A DNA stretch of 64,000 nt from Pocillopora verrucosa (Eukaryota > Cnidaria > Anthozoa > Scleractinia > Pocilloporidae): contig NC_089313.1 in NCBI RefSeq assembly GCF_036669915.1, positions 399,085 to 463,084 on the forward strand. The letters run 5' to 3'. Under the pieces are notes generated by a model, which worked only from the letters and a program-made list of their open reading frames with translations, ran no database searches and was not told where the DNA came from. A program made the position numbers and the translations under genes. This document shows positions 13,285-25,700 of this stretch, in pieces; position 1 is the stretch's first letter; every line of letters starts with the position of its first letter.

Positions 13285-14937
13285 ATGGTAAATTTGAGAT
13301 TCATTTTGAAATTGACTTACCTTACGCTATTCTTTGTGTTTTATTTCATATCGTAGTACTCGTTAATTTCGACTATTTTCAGTCAAAAAAGCGTGGGTTG
13401 AGTTTGGAAGAGAAGAGAACACGAATGTTGGAGCTTTTCTTTGAAAGGGTAAGCTGCAGAGTGCATTAGTTCAGAGCTATTAACAGCTACGGTAATGTTT
13501 ATCTGGCTTCGTTACAGAATATTTCAATCTGGTTGATCGATTACAGCTGTAGACTCTTTAGGCAACAAATGGGCTCCTGATATCTACCAAAATAATTTGT
13601 TTCCAAAATTATTAACAATTTAAAACTTCAAGTTTCCGAGACTTTCCTTTTTATTTCACATCAACAGAAGGAATTTTTTCTACTCAAGGAGTTGGAGAAA
13701 ATCGCTCCAAAAGAGAAAGGCATTAGTAAGTCAAAATGCAGTGCATCTAAATGTCTTCTGTTGTCTTTGACATCTGTAGATTTGATGTTAACTTTTTGTT
13801 GTTGTTGTTAAGCTTCCATGTCTGTCAAGGAAGTTGTACAAAGCTTGGTGGATGACAATCTAGTGGATACTGATAAAATTGGTACCTCTGTTTATTTCTG
13901 GGCCTATCCAAGCAAAGCAATACATACAGTAAGTTGACAATAGATTTGGCATCAGAAATATTGTGAAGAGTATAATATCAGAGGCCCCCAAGAGACTGAT
14001 TAAAATAGTTCCAAATAAACAGAAGGGTTATGGTAGACAGGGGTACATTCCTCTCTATTATCATCATCACCATCAATTTGTGTCTCTACCTTTTTTTCTC
14101 CCTGGTACTAACAAAATTTTTTAGGAAATACCTCCCACTCTATCCTTGTCACTGGCTTGCCGACATTCAAGCTCCTGTTGTGATTTTTTTCCCCTTTCCC
14201 CCTCTTACTCCAAGATTTACATCCATGCACCCCCATTGCACAGTTTAGTTCCAAACTACACTCCTTTTTTAAACCCAGAGACAACAAAAACTGACACAAC
14301 TTACAGAGCAAGTCAATGAGTGTGAAAAGAAAATTGCCTCTACAACAAAACTACTAAAGCAAGCAGGCAGTGGCAGAGAACAGTCTGTGAGTATCACCAA
14401 CCTTCTGTTTAGCAATCTAATTAGACCTAAAATTATAAATCTTTTGTCTATTGGTCAATAGGTTGTAGCTTACATTTTTATGACTTCATTTGTTATCCTG
14501 TAATTGTCTACTATTTGATTGTGTTATGCACTTGAATAAAACAATCTCAAATGTTTGGCCTAGTGAAATTTCATTTCATTTAATTGAATTTAAAAAAATT
14601 GGAAGACTCAGTAAATTTTAAAACATCCTTTTGTGAGGATAATTATTTATGGATCATTTTTGCAAAATAGGATGAAAGAAATTTGATTCTTGAAGAGCTG
14701 ACTCAAAAAGAAAAACTTTGTAAAGAACTGGAACAAGAGCTTGAGAGATATCGTGAATGTGACCCAGAAGTGCTAGAAAACTTACAAAAGGAAACACTGA
14801 TGTCGAAGGAAGGTGCCAATCGCTGGACTGACAACGTGTTTACAATCAAATCCTGGTGTGAACGCAAGTTTGGGCTGGAAAAGAAAATGATCGACAAAAG
14901 CTTTGGAATTCCAGAAGACTTTGATTATGTGGAATAG
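13285..14937 (+). CDS. MND1: MND1, meiotic nuclear division protein 1
   Basis: Six coding exons: 13285-13287, 13383-13448, 13668-13725, 13813-13928, 14279-14386, 14671-14937. They give 205 residues, the same length as human MND1. The N-terminus reads [20 protein letters not shown] (winged-helix DNA-binding domain). A central coiled coil follows, and the C-terminus reads [13 protein letters not shown] ... [14 protein letters not shown]1 pairs with HOP2 (PSMC3IP) to stimulate RAD51/DMC1 strand exchange in meiosis. The first coding exon contributes only the ATG, followed at once by the donor GTAAAT. The acceptor TTTCAG then supplies TCA for Ser2. It is divergent from APPBP2 and its downstream poly(A) signal is at 15247. 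Confidence 0.96.
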
Positions 14938-15633
14938 ACAACAAGACATCCAAGTTTGTACTTGATGTTAGTTTACTGAGCATTACTACTTCAATGGATC
15001 TTTTAAGTTTTTCCTCTGGTTATTCTCAGAGCTGGAAATGGCACTCTGCCGGTCAACCCACTGCAGTTCTTGGTAACATATATTAGCAAACTGTAATTCC
15101 TTTCTACTACTGTAATTTCTTAGGAGCAGTTTTCCATTTTACTTTGATATCAATTAGTTTATACCAGCTTCCAGCCATGTCATCCAGCCATATATTCTGA
15201 TAGAACCTCTTTTCAAGGTGGTACTAATAAGACTTTTCGTAAGGAAAATAAATATAGCATTAACATTTATTGTGTACGTCTGTAGCAATGTCGCATAGGT
15301 TTGACTTAAGTGAAAAACCGTGAGAAATTTATCTCATTTTTTGGACAATTATAAATGAGTCAAAGAGACTTAATATATTAACCACATTTCAGTTTCAATT
15401 TAAATAACCTGCTTTATCTTAAAAGGCCACTCCCTTCTCAAGGGGTGAAGGAGAGGGAATCCTTTAATTTTAGTTCAATTGGGAATGGTTTAAAAATGCC
15501 TTGATGGTGAGAAGTTTTCTGCAAAATTAATGTTTTGGGGATATTGCACATGGAAAAGCAGGCATCATGGATAAGATGAATCTCCTTGAAACTTCTGCTT
15601 TATTCATTCCTAGGTTCCTCTCATCAGTTTTCT
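14938..15633. other. Tail-to-tail gap, MND1 and RPUSD4-like 3' ends
   Basis: Untranslated or intergenic sequence between two converging genes. A poly(A) signal for MND1 lies at 15247. No other feature is seen. Confidence 0.6.
15247..15252 (+). terminator. Likely MND1 poly(A) signal AATAAA
   Basis: AATAAA lies 310 nt after the MND1 stop, followed by a T/G-rich stretch (TTTATTGTGTACGTCTG). Confidence 0.5.
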
Positions 15634-18600
15634 TCAAAATCCAACAATTTTTTTTGTTGACTTTCCAAGCTGCTTCAGTCTGTTATACTCTGTTATATCC
15701 TCAGCCTGCACCATATTTTTTCTCTTTGGATGAAGTTTCAATTTGTGTAGAGTTTCTGCAAAATAGTCAGGCAGAGGAGCTTTTATTATGATATTTCTTC
15801 CTTTGTAAAAGTTGGGTAAAGTTAATTGTCTTGCATGTAGGTGAAGAGGAATCAGTGCTCTTTGCCATTGTCTAATTTTTCCTTTTGCTGTGGGGTTTTC
15901 CTTATTCTTTACACCTTGAATTTGAAGAAGTTGTAGTAAACGCAGAGGTAAAACCTTTGAGAAAAAAAAGATGATGATTGTTAAACAATGGGACTACCTG
16001 TTTGCCTTGCTACTAAACATAATTATGCCATCTTGCCAAATTTATACCATAAGCTATTCATTTTACAGTAGTATTGAATATGACAAGAATGGTAACTCCC
16101 CTTGACTGGTAATAATGCCCTACCACAGTTTCCCACAACGTAGGGAGGGAGGGTGATCAAGAAAGGTTGGTGGGCTGCTGCAACTTTTCAGTGTTTCTGG
16201 TCTGGACAGATACTTCATTCAAGATGCTAACAAATGAAACTGCATAGCCTTTTAACCACTCAAAATCCAAACTTCATGTATACCTTAGTGCTGTGGCACA
16301 AACCTCTCTAAGTAAAATAGTATCTGCCTCCCCCTACCCACTCATAATTGAACTTAGTATACCTGTGGTTGTCGAATGTCAGAAGAGAACTTATGATCTC
16401 CCAATATTGGACATTTCAGTCCTTCTGCTGTATGAACTCTAATTTGCTGCTTTAATCCTGTGATTGGTTCCACTTGTAAAAGAGCACATGTAGTCTGATT
16501 TGCATCCAAGATTTTGAATTTAGTCTTTGCATGTTTAAAGCCAGCAGCTCTTAATATCTAAATAAAAAAATACATAAATAAATAGTTTATACTAAAATTG
16601 TAGAATGAAAACCTGAACTTCATTGCTACTACCAACAGTATTCTTCAGTATTCAGTCTTCTCAATTCTGAAGAACTTCTCTTAAGACAAGGTATAACTTT
16701 GAAAAGGTTATTCTCTTGAGTTATATGGTTTCTCCCATTGATACAAGTTCTTAGACTTAAGCCATGAACATCTGCTACTAGGATTGTCCTTAAAAAGTGC
16801 AAAAGACATGCTGAGTTGTTTTAAGCTCTTTGAGTCAAAGCACAGAAATAATCTGTCTTTGATCAACTAATTTATTTATTTATCTTTTAATTTTTGCCTT
16901 ACTTCAGAAGACTTTCCAATCAGGTCTTGTTTGGTGGCAATTCGATATCCTCCAGCAAGTTTAGCTTCCCCAATAGGAATGTTAATTTCTCCTTCTTCAA
17001 ATGTCGGAACTCCAACAGTCACTGCCCAGTATTGCTTACCAATGGTTTTGTCTGAGAACATTTCTGCAACTTTAGTAGCTGCAGTTCTTGACCTAGAGTA
17101 CACAAATCATTTGCTATAAATATGTCAAGTATGTTGCCCTTGATTGGGATTTTCAGTATCATTCAGTGCAGAAGAAGAAAAAAAAAACTAACAAAAATTA
17201 TGTATAGCAAAATGTTAAAAATAAGGGCAATTTATATATATTTTTTTAACCGATTAAGATCCCAAGATTGTGTATAAGCATGTCATATCTCAGAAGCGCT
17301 AATTTTTTTTCTCTTTTTTTTTTTTAATAAAATTGACGCTCTAAAAACATAAGCAAACAATGAGTACCTGGTAAGTAACAGAATTCCACTGCAATCCCTG
17401 TAATTAAGTAATCATATGTACCTATCAGTGTACTTGAATTGATGATTATGTAAATTGCTCACACTTCATCCTCAAACCTTGTTCGAGCTACATTTTCCCT
17501 AAGTCTCTCCTATCCTTATGTTGTTTTCAAGGGAATATCATTTTGATCTTATTGCTTTAGAAATAAGTTCTTATAAAAATTCATCAGTTGTCAGCTTGAA
17601 AGAAAGGCTTCAAGGTGAAAATGGCTCGTGGAGACTGGCATAAGAGCTATTTGATTTTATGTCAAAATCTTTTTATTTCTAGTTTCAAATTTAAATTATT
17701 CTTTACAGGTAGAAGAAATACTGTGTTAGGGATAACTAAATTCTTCAAAGAAATGAAACGGGATTTGTGGATTGGCAGAGTTAGCCTTACAACTCATGAA
17801 TGGATGCATCTTTTGTCTTTGGTTGCCCTCAGTGGGACCACTGTGGATTGGAACAATTATAATTTGGCCAAGAGAGCATTCAACCAAATCAATTAGTTTA
17901 ATCAATTGAGTTAAAATGTCAAACTGGCCACCATATAGGGTTCTCTCCCATTGTAATATACAAACTTTATCAGCTATTACTTAACCCTTTAACTCCCAAG
18001 ATCTGATTTTTAATTCTCCCCTCTGGCTATTACATATTTCCTTGTAAACAAATTGCAAGAATTTTGTGTTAGATCAAGACTACCAACTTCTACCTGATAA
18101 GTTTGAGTATTCTCATGACATGTTAGCTGGATAATGTGCGGGTATTATAAGGAGAAGTTACATGTTAATCACTTGAGGGAGTTAAAGGGTTGAAAAGAGT
18201 TACCTGAACCTTGGAAAACTAAACAGATACAATATCATCAAAGTAAGCAAACTGCATATAGTTACACACTTATCAATTCGATGTGCAAGCTCTGGTCTTT
18301 CCTTCAACTTTTTTATTTCTGTAAATTCATCAAGCATATTCATCACACACATCTTAACACCAGGACCAGCTTCAAAACAACAAAGTAAAAAAAAAGAAAA
18401 AGGATTTTTAACTAGTGAAATACCTAAAAAAGCTTGAAGTATTAGTAGTTCCCTTTATGTGACCCTTTCCCATGATCATGAGGGAGGAGAAGAGGGGAGG
18501 GGGGTGGGGGGTTAAAGGAGATTCGCCACTTCAAATTCAAAGTCAACTGCTGCTATAAATGCATATAGTCTCATGAAAAATAACAGCAAATTAAAACAAT

Positions 18601-19211
18601 GCGTTCTACACAAAGATTTTTTGACACACAAGCGATATACATCGTAATTAAGTCATTAGCCCATAAACTCTCAAGATCTGATTGTTCTCTCCTCTGGCTG
18701 CTGCACATTTCCTTGTAAAAAACGCTACAAGAATTTGGTGTTAGATAAAGACAAAAACTTCTTCGTGGTAATTTGAAGTACTCTAATTAGCTGTTTGCTG
18801 GATAATGTATAGATTTTATGGGGAGAAGTTACATGCTAGTCACTTCTGGGAGTTAAAGTTAAGAACTATGAAAGCGTTATGTCCACTTACAATGTACTGG
18901 CAATCCATATGGTTTGTTTATTGCTATAATTTCACCTGTAAAAAATTAAAGAGAGCAAACACAAGGTAGCTGGCAAACCAGTCAGCCCTAACTACATGCA
19001 CGTGCCTCTACAACAGCCTGCATAATCTCTATAGCACTGAATTATAAAGTACTTCTTAGTACAAAACTAACTCCAAATTGAAATGAAGAGATATTTTACA
19101 GCTATTTATCTCATACTTACTATTCATGAAAAGCACTCTGTCCGCCAGGTATTGCGCATCAATTATGGTTCTTCCTAGAGCTAACCTAGCAGTTTTAGCA
19201 GCTAGCGCCAT
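15634..19211 (-). CDS. RPUSD4: RluA-family mitochondrial pseudouridine synthase, RPUSD4-like
   Basis: Seven exons on the minus strand: 19211-19121, 18935-18891, 18369-18270, 17397-17368, 17092-16903, 16557-16363, 15954-15634. They give 323 residues. Motifs in order: NKPYGLPVHSGPGVK; the catalytic motif HRIDKDCSG, whose second Asp is the RluA nucleophile and whose DCSG part comes from a 30-nt exon; [33 protein letters not shown]; and IPLHLHARQLTLP. The N-terminus (MALAAKTARLALGR) is rich in Ala and basic residues, compatible with mitochondrial import. Human RPUSD4 (377 aa) modifies mitochondrial 16S rRNA and mt-tRNA. The C-terminal APLPDYF also recalls RPUSD3, so RPUSD3 or RPUSD4 is not fully settled, but the intact catalytic Asp favours RPUSD4. 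An in-frame ATG at 19253 is an alternative start. It is divergent from LLPH. Confidence 0.9.
17898..17946 (+). repeat. Short fragment of the foldback repeat family
   Basis: The stretch CAATTGAGTTAAAATGTC followed by AAACTGGCCACCATATAG matches the arm of the foldback elements at 30.7 and 60.4 kb. It is only a partial copy, in intron 4 of the RPUSD4-like gene. Confidence 0.6.
17982..18193. repeat. MITE-like palindromic repeat, family A copy 1
   Basis: Ends are AACCCTTTAACTCCCAAG and GGGAGTTAAAGGGTT, an imperfect terminal inverted repeat, with the interior marks TTTCCTTGTAAACAAATT and AGGAGAAGTTACATGTTAAT. Related copies lie at 18658, 54376 and 56898. Confidence 0.8.
18481..18513. repeat. Purine-rich G tract
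   Basis: GGGAGGAGAAGAGGGGAGGG followed by GGGTGGGGGGTT in an intron of the RPUSD4-like gene. The runs of three or more G could form a quadruplex. Confidence 0.6.
18658..18861. repeat. MITE-like palindromic repeat, family A copy 2
   Basis: Same order of motifs as the copy at 17982 (CTCAAGATCTGATTGTTCTC, TTTCCTTGTAAA, GGGAGAAGTTACATGCTAGT, TGGGAGTTAAAG). The two copies lie 465 bp apart in the same orientation and the same intron or its neighbour. Confidence 0.75.
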
Positions 19212-19329
19212 CTTGGATAGCCCGTGATTTGCATTTCGGTGGGTACACGTCAAACCTTATACACAAAGTACTAAATTCATAACCTCGGTACCAAGCCTCG
19301 CACCGCGCACACGTGTGTTTTGCAACAAG
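19212..19329. promoter_or_regulatory. Bidirectional promoter RPUSD4-like/LLPH
   Basis: Start codons are 118 bp apart. The gap contains ACACGTGTG (E-box core CACGTG) just upstream of LLPH. YY1-like sites overlap both starts: GCGCCATCTTGG at 19205-19216 and AACAAGATGGCGA at 19324-19336. Confidence 0.75.
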
Positions 19330-19949
19330 ATGGCGAAAAGCATTCGGTCTAAAAGGAAAAGAAAACTTCGAGCTCAGAGAAGAGAACAGTTAAAACCAAG
19401 GGTAAAAGCGCAGCTTGAGAAGACACTTGGGCTAAGTGACAAGGAGATGCTCGTTGACATACAAAAAGACGAAGAGAACAAAAGTGAAGTAGAAACATTT
19501 GATAAGGAAGACTCAATGATCATGAATAACGCAGCTGCAGGTGAGTATGATACACTGAATGATACAACTAAACCACATCTAAATCAGTTTAAATGTTCTT
19601 CATTTCATACAGAATGTTACAGAGAGGAAAATTTTGAGCTCTTTTTGACATCTCGCATTATGTGAGATCCAAATCTTGTGGTTATGTTACAACATAAGGC
19701 TAAAATGTTTACCGTCTATGTACGTATGCATTAAAATCTGAACGACAAGTCAGAAAGAACAAGTTATTAACTCTTCTTGTGTATGTTTCCACATCAACAG
19801 AACAGGGTACTGAGGATGTTGTGATGACAACAGAAGATGGACCTCAGAAAAAGCTCACAAAGAAAGCCCTCAAGAGAATCAACAAGACAAATAATTTGAA
19901 AAGGCTTGGCAACAAGAAAAGAAAAAATAAAAAGATTTTGAAGTGGTGA
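19330..19949 (+). CDS. LLPH: LLPH, LLP homolog, nucleolar ribosome-assembly factor
   Basis: Two exons, 19330-19540 and 19801-19949, give 119 residues (human 129). The N-terminus MAKSIRSKRKRKLRAQRREQ matches the diagnostic MAKS-R-KRK start of the LAPS18/LLPH family. The middle is acidic and the C-terminus is a lysine/arginine-rich tail (KKRKNKKILKW). Family members are small basic nucleolar proteins linked to large ribosomal subunit biogenesis and, in molluscs, long-term memory. It is divergent from the RPUSD4-like gene, so two RNA or ribosome genes share one promoter. It is tail-to-tail with PIGL. Confidence 0.9.
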
Positions 19950-20461
19950 CTAGAAAAGGGCAGTTTAAAGCTATCTTTCTCAATAGGTCATTTTACAGTT
20001 GTAATTAGTTGCTCAGCCTTTGAAGGGGGGTGAGGCTGAAGGTGTCCTTGTTGTGAAAAGCAGCAATGTTTGCATTTTGTTAACACTTAATTAGCATTTA
20101 TTGATTTATCCATTGGATAGCATTTTCTGCCCTTTGAAAAGCTAGGCCAATGACTCTGGATTGAGAGGTTTACATCTGAGCCCTGACCAAGGGCAAGAAA
20201 ACTTGATAAAACTGCTGGGGACCGTCTGACTGTGATGTGAACTACAATCCACTGAGGAGAAAATGCCAGCCTCTTAGTCACTTACTACCACAAAAACCAG
20301 TATCCACAGTTATGAGCCACTATACTTTATGACTTGATCTTTATTCTTATATCATGACATACTTTGTTCAAGAGAATATTGAGATCTTGATCACTCTCAG
20401 TGATTATCTGAGACTGCTGAGTGTCTTGGTAGCACTGCTGAATCATCTCTTTGGAGCTATC
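19950..20461. other. Tail-to-tail gap LLPH/PIGL
   Basis: Untranslated sequence of the two converging genes. The PIGL poly(A) signal is at 20340. No gene is seen. Confidence 0.6.
20340..20345 (-). terminator. Likely PIGL poly(A) signal AATAAA
   Basis: TTTATT on the plus strand is AATAAA in the sense of PIGL, 117 nt past its stop codon. Confidence 0.55.
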
Positions 20462-22557
20462 TTATTTCAGTTCTTCAAGTGTATTTATCAGCATAAATCT
20501 GGAAAATATGATGTACAGCCTCCGAAACCACAGCAACTGACTTTTGTGAGCATACATGGCCTTCTGTTGACAGAAACATTTATTCCAAAATAAACAACAA
20601 GTTATACAAAATATGAGTAAGAAATTTAGTTTAATTTAAAATCCTTTAAAAGATCTAACCTGGGCTAAAATCATATCTTGAGGACTAAGGAGAAACATCT
20701 GCCTGAAGGAGAAGGAATCAAATGAACCAAAAAATTTAGTTTTCCAGCATCCTACATCCTTCTTGAACCTTTTAATCCCTAAGAGTGACTAGTGTCTAAT
20801 TTCTCCTTACAATATCACCCCTGAAACAAACAGAAGAGTTACAGGAAAAAAGGGAATGATAAACAACTGAAGAAACTCAATGTTGAACAAATTCTCTTTG
20901 TCATCACCATGGAACAGTAAGGAGAATTTACACATTGATGTTGGGGTGTAAGGGGTTAAAGGCTAAAAATCTTTTCTCTGAAATCAGTAAATTGCACCAT
21001 ACTGCAGAAAAGGAGGTAATGTGGCCATAACCCAGAACTTCAAAAGTAAATATAGTTTCTCTTATTGGTTACTTACTGTGAAAAAACACTTAGTGGAAGA
21101 TCAAAGAGTGAGATGTACTTTCTCAAAATCCCAACACTTGTGAGCACATAACAATTAACTTCTCCAAGGAGTTCTTCAGTTTGAAGTATTTTTATTGCTT
21201 TGAAGATAGCAATATGGTTTGTATGGCCAGATACTCCATAGGAGTCAAAGGTTATGACCTGCAGTGTAATACAAAAATACAAACGTAATTAACACAACAA
21301 CCAAGAAAATGGAAACAAATATCTTTTGTATTATTATTATTTTTTAATGGCTCAATTCCAAGAAAGTGGTTGAACCTGTACATAGGACGAATGATGATTT
21401 TCTCATCATGTACCTATTAGTACATTTTCTTAACAATTATCTCTTAAAAGTGATCAGCAAATAAGTTCTTGTTATAATTTCAATATACTATCCAGTAACA
21501 GTTGATAAGAATTTGACAAACTTATCAGCTGGAGGCATTTTTCCAGATGCAACACCAAATTCTCTAGACTTTTTTAACAAGGGAATGCATTGCAGCTGGA
21601 AGGGAGGATAATGATTCAAATCTCAGGGGTGAAAGAGTTTTAACATTTGAGTAAACAGAATGTCTTACCACTTGAATCTGGTTGTGTTTGATATATTCAG
21701 TGATTATTTGTCCTCCAATCTGAGTGTCCCAATCTGCTTTAGGATCATCAGGAAGGTCACTAAAAGATTAATAATAATTTAAGTATAAAAAGAGATTCAC
21801 AGTTTATTAAAACTCAGTTTGGAATGATTTTCAACTAACTGCTGGTAAAAATTATGGGCCACTTAGCTTCACTGCTTGTCACAGAACTTGCTATCTCTTG
21901 CTTGTAAATTAAATTAAGTTCACACAAACATCTTTAAAGACTTACCCATGATTAATAACAGTGACATGCTTCGGTGGAATCCCTAAAATGCTACAGCTTG
22001 ACAATAACTCCTCTTTCCGAATACTTCCTTGTTTGTAAAAGTTACCTATCGTGTACATACACAATGGACACAAAGAGTTCAAGTACACACAGTATCTAAC
22101 TTAAAGTAGAATTAACAATAAGTCTCCTATGGGGAGGGGTGGTAATGTATGTGTTATAACAAGAGTACCCACCCACCCTTGGAAAGTAAATTTTTCCCCA
22201 GGGGGAGGAGGGTGGGTAGAGTTATAAACTAAGGAGGAAAGGCATATATTTGCTTTTGCACTTATCTACAATATTACTTGGCTATGTCATAATATAAAGG
22301 TCAGCCTCGACACACATACCAGTCGAAAGGCACAATAGATGAACCTTGCCTAATCGCTGGAGATTTATAATGGTGGGCGAAAAGAACATGCATTCATCAT
22401 CTGGGTGAGCAGTGACCACAAGAACACTTTTCCCGTCAAATTCGGACCTTTTGTCTCTTTGGAAGTCAAGTTGTCGACGGTAAAAGAGAATAAGACTTGA
22501 AAAAACAACAACAAACACAGAGAGCCATACGATCCAGCTGTGGTCCAGGGATATCAT
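20462..22557 (-). CDS. PIGL: PIGL, GlcNAc-PI de-N-acetylase
   Basis: Six exons on the minus strand: 22557-22320, 22045-21946, 21759-21669, 21258-21077, 20702-20660, 20563-20462. They give 251 residues (human 252). An N-terminal membrane anchor spans about residues 8-25. The metal-binding motif AHPDDE is at residues 50-55 and the second motif GVSGHTNH at 151-158. [13 protein letters not shown] and the ending [16 protein letters not shown] match the human protein. PIGL removes the acetyl group from GlcNAc-phosphatidylinositol at the cytosolic face of the ER, the second step of GPI-anchor synthesis. All catalytic motifs are intact. It is divergent from the Crypton-derived gene. Confidence 0.96.
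20766..20961. repeat. MITE-like palindromic repeat, family B copy 1
   Basis: Starts CTTTTAATCCCTAAGAGTGA and ends TGGGGTGTAAGGGGTTAAAG, with TTTCTCCTTACAATATCACC inside. Copies are at 32866 (opposite orientation) and 36862. Lies immediately upstream of the penultimate PIGL exon in the intron. Confidence 0.7.
21470..21642. repeat. Diverged MITE-like repeat in PIGL intron
   Basis: Segments such as CACCAAATTCTCTAGACTTT and ATCTCAGGGGTGAAAGAGTT resemble the right half of family C. Boundaries are uncertain. Confidence 0.4.
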
Positions 22558-22746
22558 CTGTGAGCCTGGCTACCAAATAAAGGTCGCGTGGCTACTAAGT
22601 AACACTTGTCAGGGCCTTTTGTTTTGGTGGAAAATGGAGAAGTGGTTTCGTGTTTTCATCTGTGTAGTGGAGTTATATGAAGGCTTATGAAGATTTTTTT
22701 TAGTATCATGGAAAATTTGGCTTCTTAAAGAGCAGAAGAAAATAAT
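22558..22746. promoter_or_regulatory. Bidirectional promoter PIGL/Crypton-derived gene
   Basis: 189 bp separate the start codons. The gap is T-rich toward the plus-strand gene. No clear TATA box or strong motif was found. Confidence 0.6.
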
Positions 22747-25700
22747 ATGGATAATCACAGAGAAGCTAATGACGAATACCATCGCGAAAATGACGAGGTG
22801 ATAAGCAGGAACCCCGCTAACATTTCCAATATCATTGATCAGAGTGTTAATGTGACTGTCGAACGCTTAAATTACAACACCAATATTGAAATAAAGAAAG
22901 AGAAAAATGATGAATTTCACTTGGACGAGAATGCTTCTTTTGGCGACGTAGAGGCACAGGAAGAAGAAAGTAATCAAAGGGAAAACCATGGTCGTAAACA
23001 CATCTCGACTCTCACATCAAGGCATTACGCCAGTCACGTCAGAGTATTCAAAGGTATCACACTTCATTGATATTTACTGTGTCCGCTCCTTTAGTCTTTT
23101 TGCTTGAAGCTGATTTATTATTTGGAGGATGTGGTAAGATTTCTCCTTAATCCCATACTTCATTATGCATACAGTTCTTGTATAAGGAAAACAGTGCCAA
23201 AAAACAATAGATTGTCTCTGAGACTACAGCTTCAGAGTATAATATGGCTATGTGCAGAAATCTCACTGGTGACAATGGTTTTAGATGGAATAACAACCCT
23301 GTATTAAAAGAAAAGAATAAAATAATACTATGTATTGCATGTTGTTAGCATTTGTCTTCATTGAGGGCAACAAATTTGCTTACATAAATCCTTTAGAGCT
23401 CAATGGTAGGGCATCTGAAGTAGTAATTGTATAGTCATAAGTTTCACTCCTCAGACAGCTCATACATGTGGTATTTGGTTTTGGGATGTCTTTTCCAGTG
23501 AAAGAAATATTTTTAGCAGGTTGTATGTATAAAACTTTAAACTGCAGATAGTAATGTCCACAAAAATCTCTGTTGGCAATATTCTCATAGCATGAGGGTT
23601 ATCTCAAGGAAAGTTGAATTTTTTTCAGAGAGTCTTGATACACTTTCAATTGTAAGGGTATGAGAAGAAAGAAAATTATCAACTATGATGTTAAGTTTGA
23701 TTGAACACCAAACTTTCCCCTTGAGAAATTAAAAGAACAGTATGTCAGGCAGTGAAGAGGATTTGTATTTAGATCTTGAATAAAAGGGTCAAATCAATGT
23801 TTTTGTCTTTGTTCACAGAGTGGTTAAAGTGTAAGGGAATGGAGGATGAATTTGAGGATTGGAAACCAAGAGAGATTAGCAACTGGTTGTCTGAGTTTTA
23901 CAAGGAATCACACCTAAAACATGGTGGTACAAAGAGGGCCAGTTCCTTGAGAATCATACGCTCAGCCATTGATCATCATCTTAAGAGTGAACCATATTGC
24001 AAGTCCTACAGCCTCACTCACTCTCCAGAATTTAGCAAAGCTAATGCGACATTGCATGACCTGGAAGCAGCCCAGAAAGAGTACCTTGATTCCTCTGAAT
24101 GTGGTTCTACCGCTTCAGCTTTAAATGTGGAAGAGATCCGTAAACTGTGGGCCACTGGAGTTGTGGGAATCAAGACTCCAAAATCTCTGCAGAGATTGGT
24201 GTTTCTGGCTGTGGGAATCAATTTTGGGATTACCTCTAGAGATGACTTGCGTGATTTGACACCTGACATGTTTGAATTTCACATTGATGAGACCACTGGA
24301 CTTGAATATGCAGCTTGTAAACTAAGTGAGTCATCATCCAATCAGTTGAGGAGTAAAAAATATAAGGGCATTGGGAGGAAAATGTTTAGTGTACCTGGAA
24401 GTTTACAGTGCCCTGTTGCAGCATTGAAGTTATTCCTTCAAAGACGAAACCCATCCTGCTCTGCATTTTTTCAAATACCAAACCGTGATTTTGCTACAAG
24501 TGGAGTTTGGTACAGGTCACAAGCTGCTGGACTAAACTGTCTGTCAGGAATGTTAAAGGATATGTCACATGAGGCTCTCTTACCAGTTGATTACTCTAAT
24601 CACAACCTGCGGGCTACACCTCCTATAGTGCTCTACAAGGCCATGGAAGACTTACTACGACCTCCACGAATTGTGAATGGTGCAATTCTAAACAACAAGA
24701 TTGCTTTGAATAGCTCAGGACCTCCTCCATTGTTAAACTCACACATTCCAGCTGCAGCAGCAGGAAATTTTGATGCAAATCATAGAGTTGCCCCTGGTGT
24801 GGGGTCAAATCATATTAACATTACTTCAAGAGAAGTCAGCACTGTTGGCAATGTGAGCAATCCTTTAGACAACATTCCTCATTCAAACCCTGCTCAGAAC
24901 TTGCATCAAGTGTTCTGTATTTCTCAGCAATGGAATATTAATGACATTGTTAGAGTTGTAAATTCAGGTGAAGCACTTGTGATTGTGAAAGAACCAAGCA
25001 AAACAGAAGGTCAACCACATGTTAATGGTGAAGTGACACAGATCAGAGATATGCAACAGCCACAGAGCAGATCTGGTCGAAAGCAGGTATTTAGGTTTCA
25101 TATATAAAACTGAATTTTATTGTTTAGCTGTGGAAGAAGATGGAATTTAATGTAGTATTATTTTTACTTTAAAAAGCCAGAACCAAAAAGATTTTGCAGG
25201 GATCCTGATGTGTTGAAAGATGAGTCATCCAAGGTAGGATTGTGTTATTTGATGAAATATTAGCTCATCTAAGATATTAATTTTATTGTAAAATGACAAA
25301 AAGGAGGGAAAGTTTGCCAGTTTTCATACATTTTTTACTGTCTCTAAGCTAGAAAATTGACCATTTAATGTATTGGTGAGACACAAACTAATTGTTCAAA
25401 AACGTGAGAACAGAGAGCACCTCTCAGTGTTTGTAGAGAATGAAAGGTTCAGAATGTAAAACCAGTTTAAAACTAAATTTATTGAAAGCCTAAGACACAC
25501 AGGAGAAAACCAACCTTAGAGAAATATCCTCTTACAGAAATATAGTGTATTCCAGTATGTTATTTTTATGGTTTTTATTGAAAGTTACATCCTAAGCTGA
25601 GATATTTAATTCAGTTGGAAATAAAGCTGTTGATATGAATTGGATTTCTTTAAGATTTGAGAGTTTCCAGCAGAGGTTTTCAATAGTCAGGGTCATTTAC

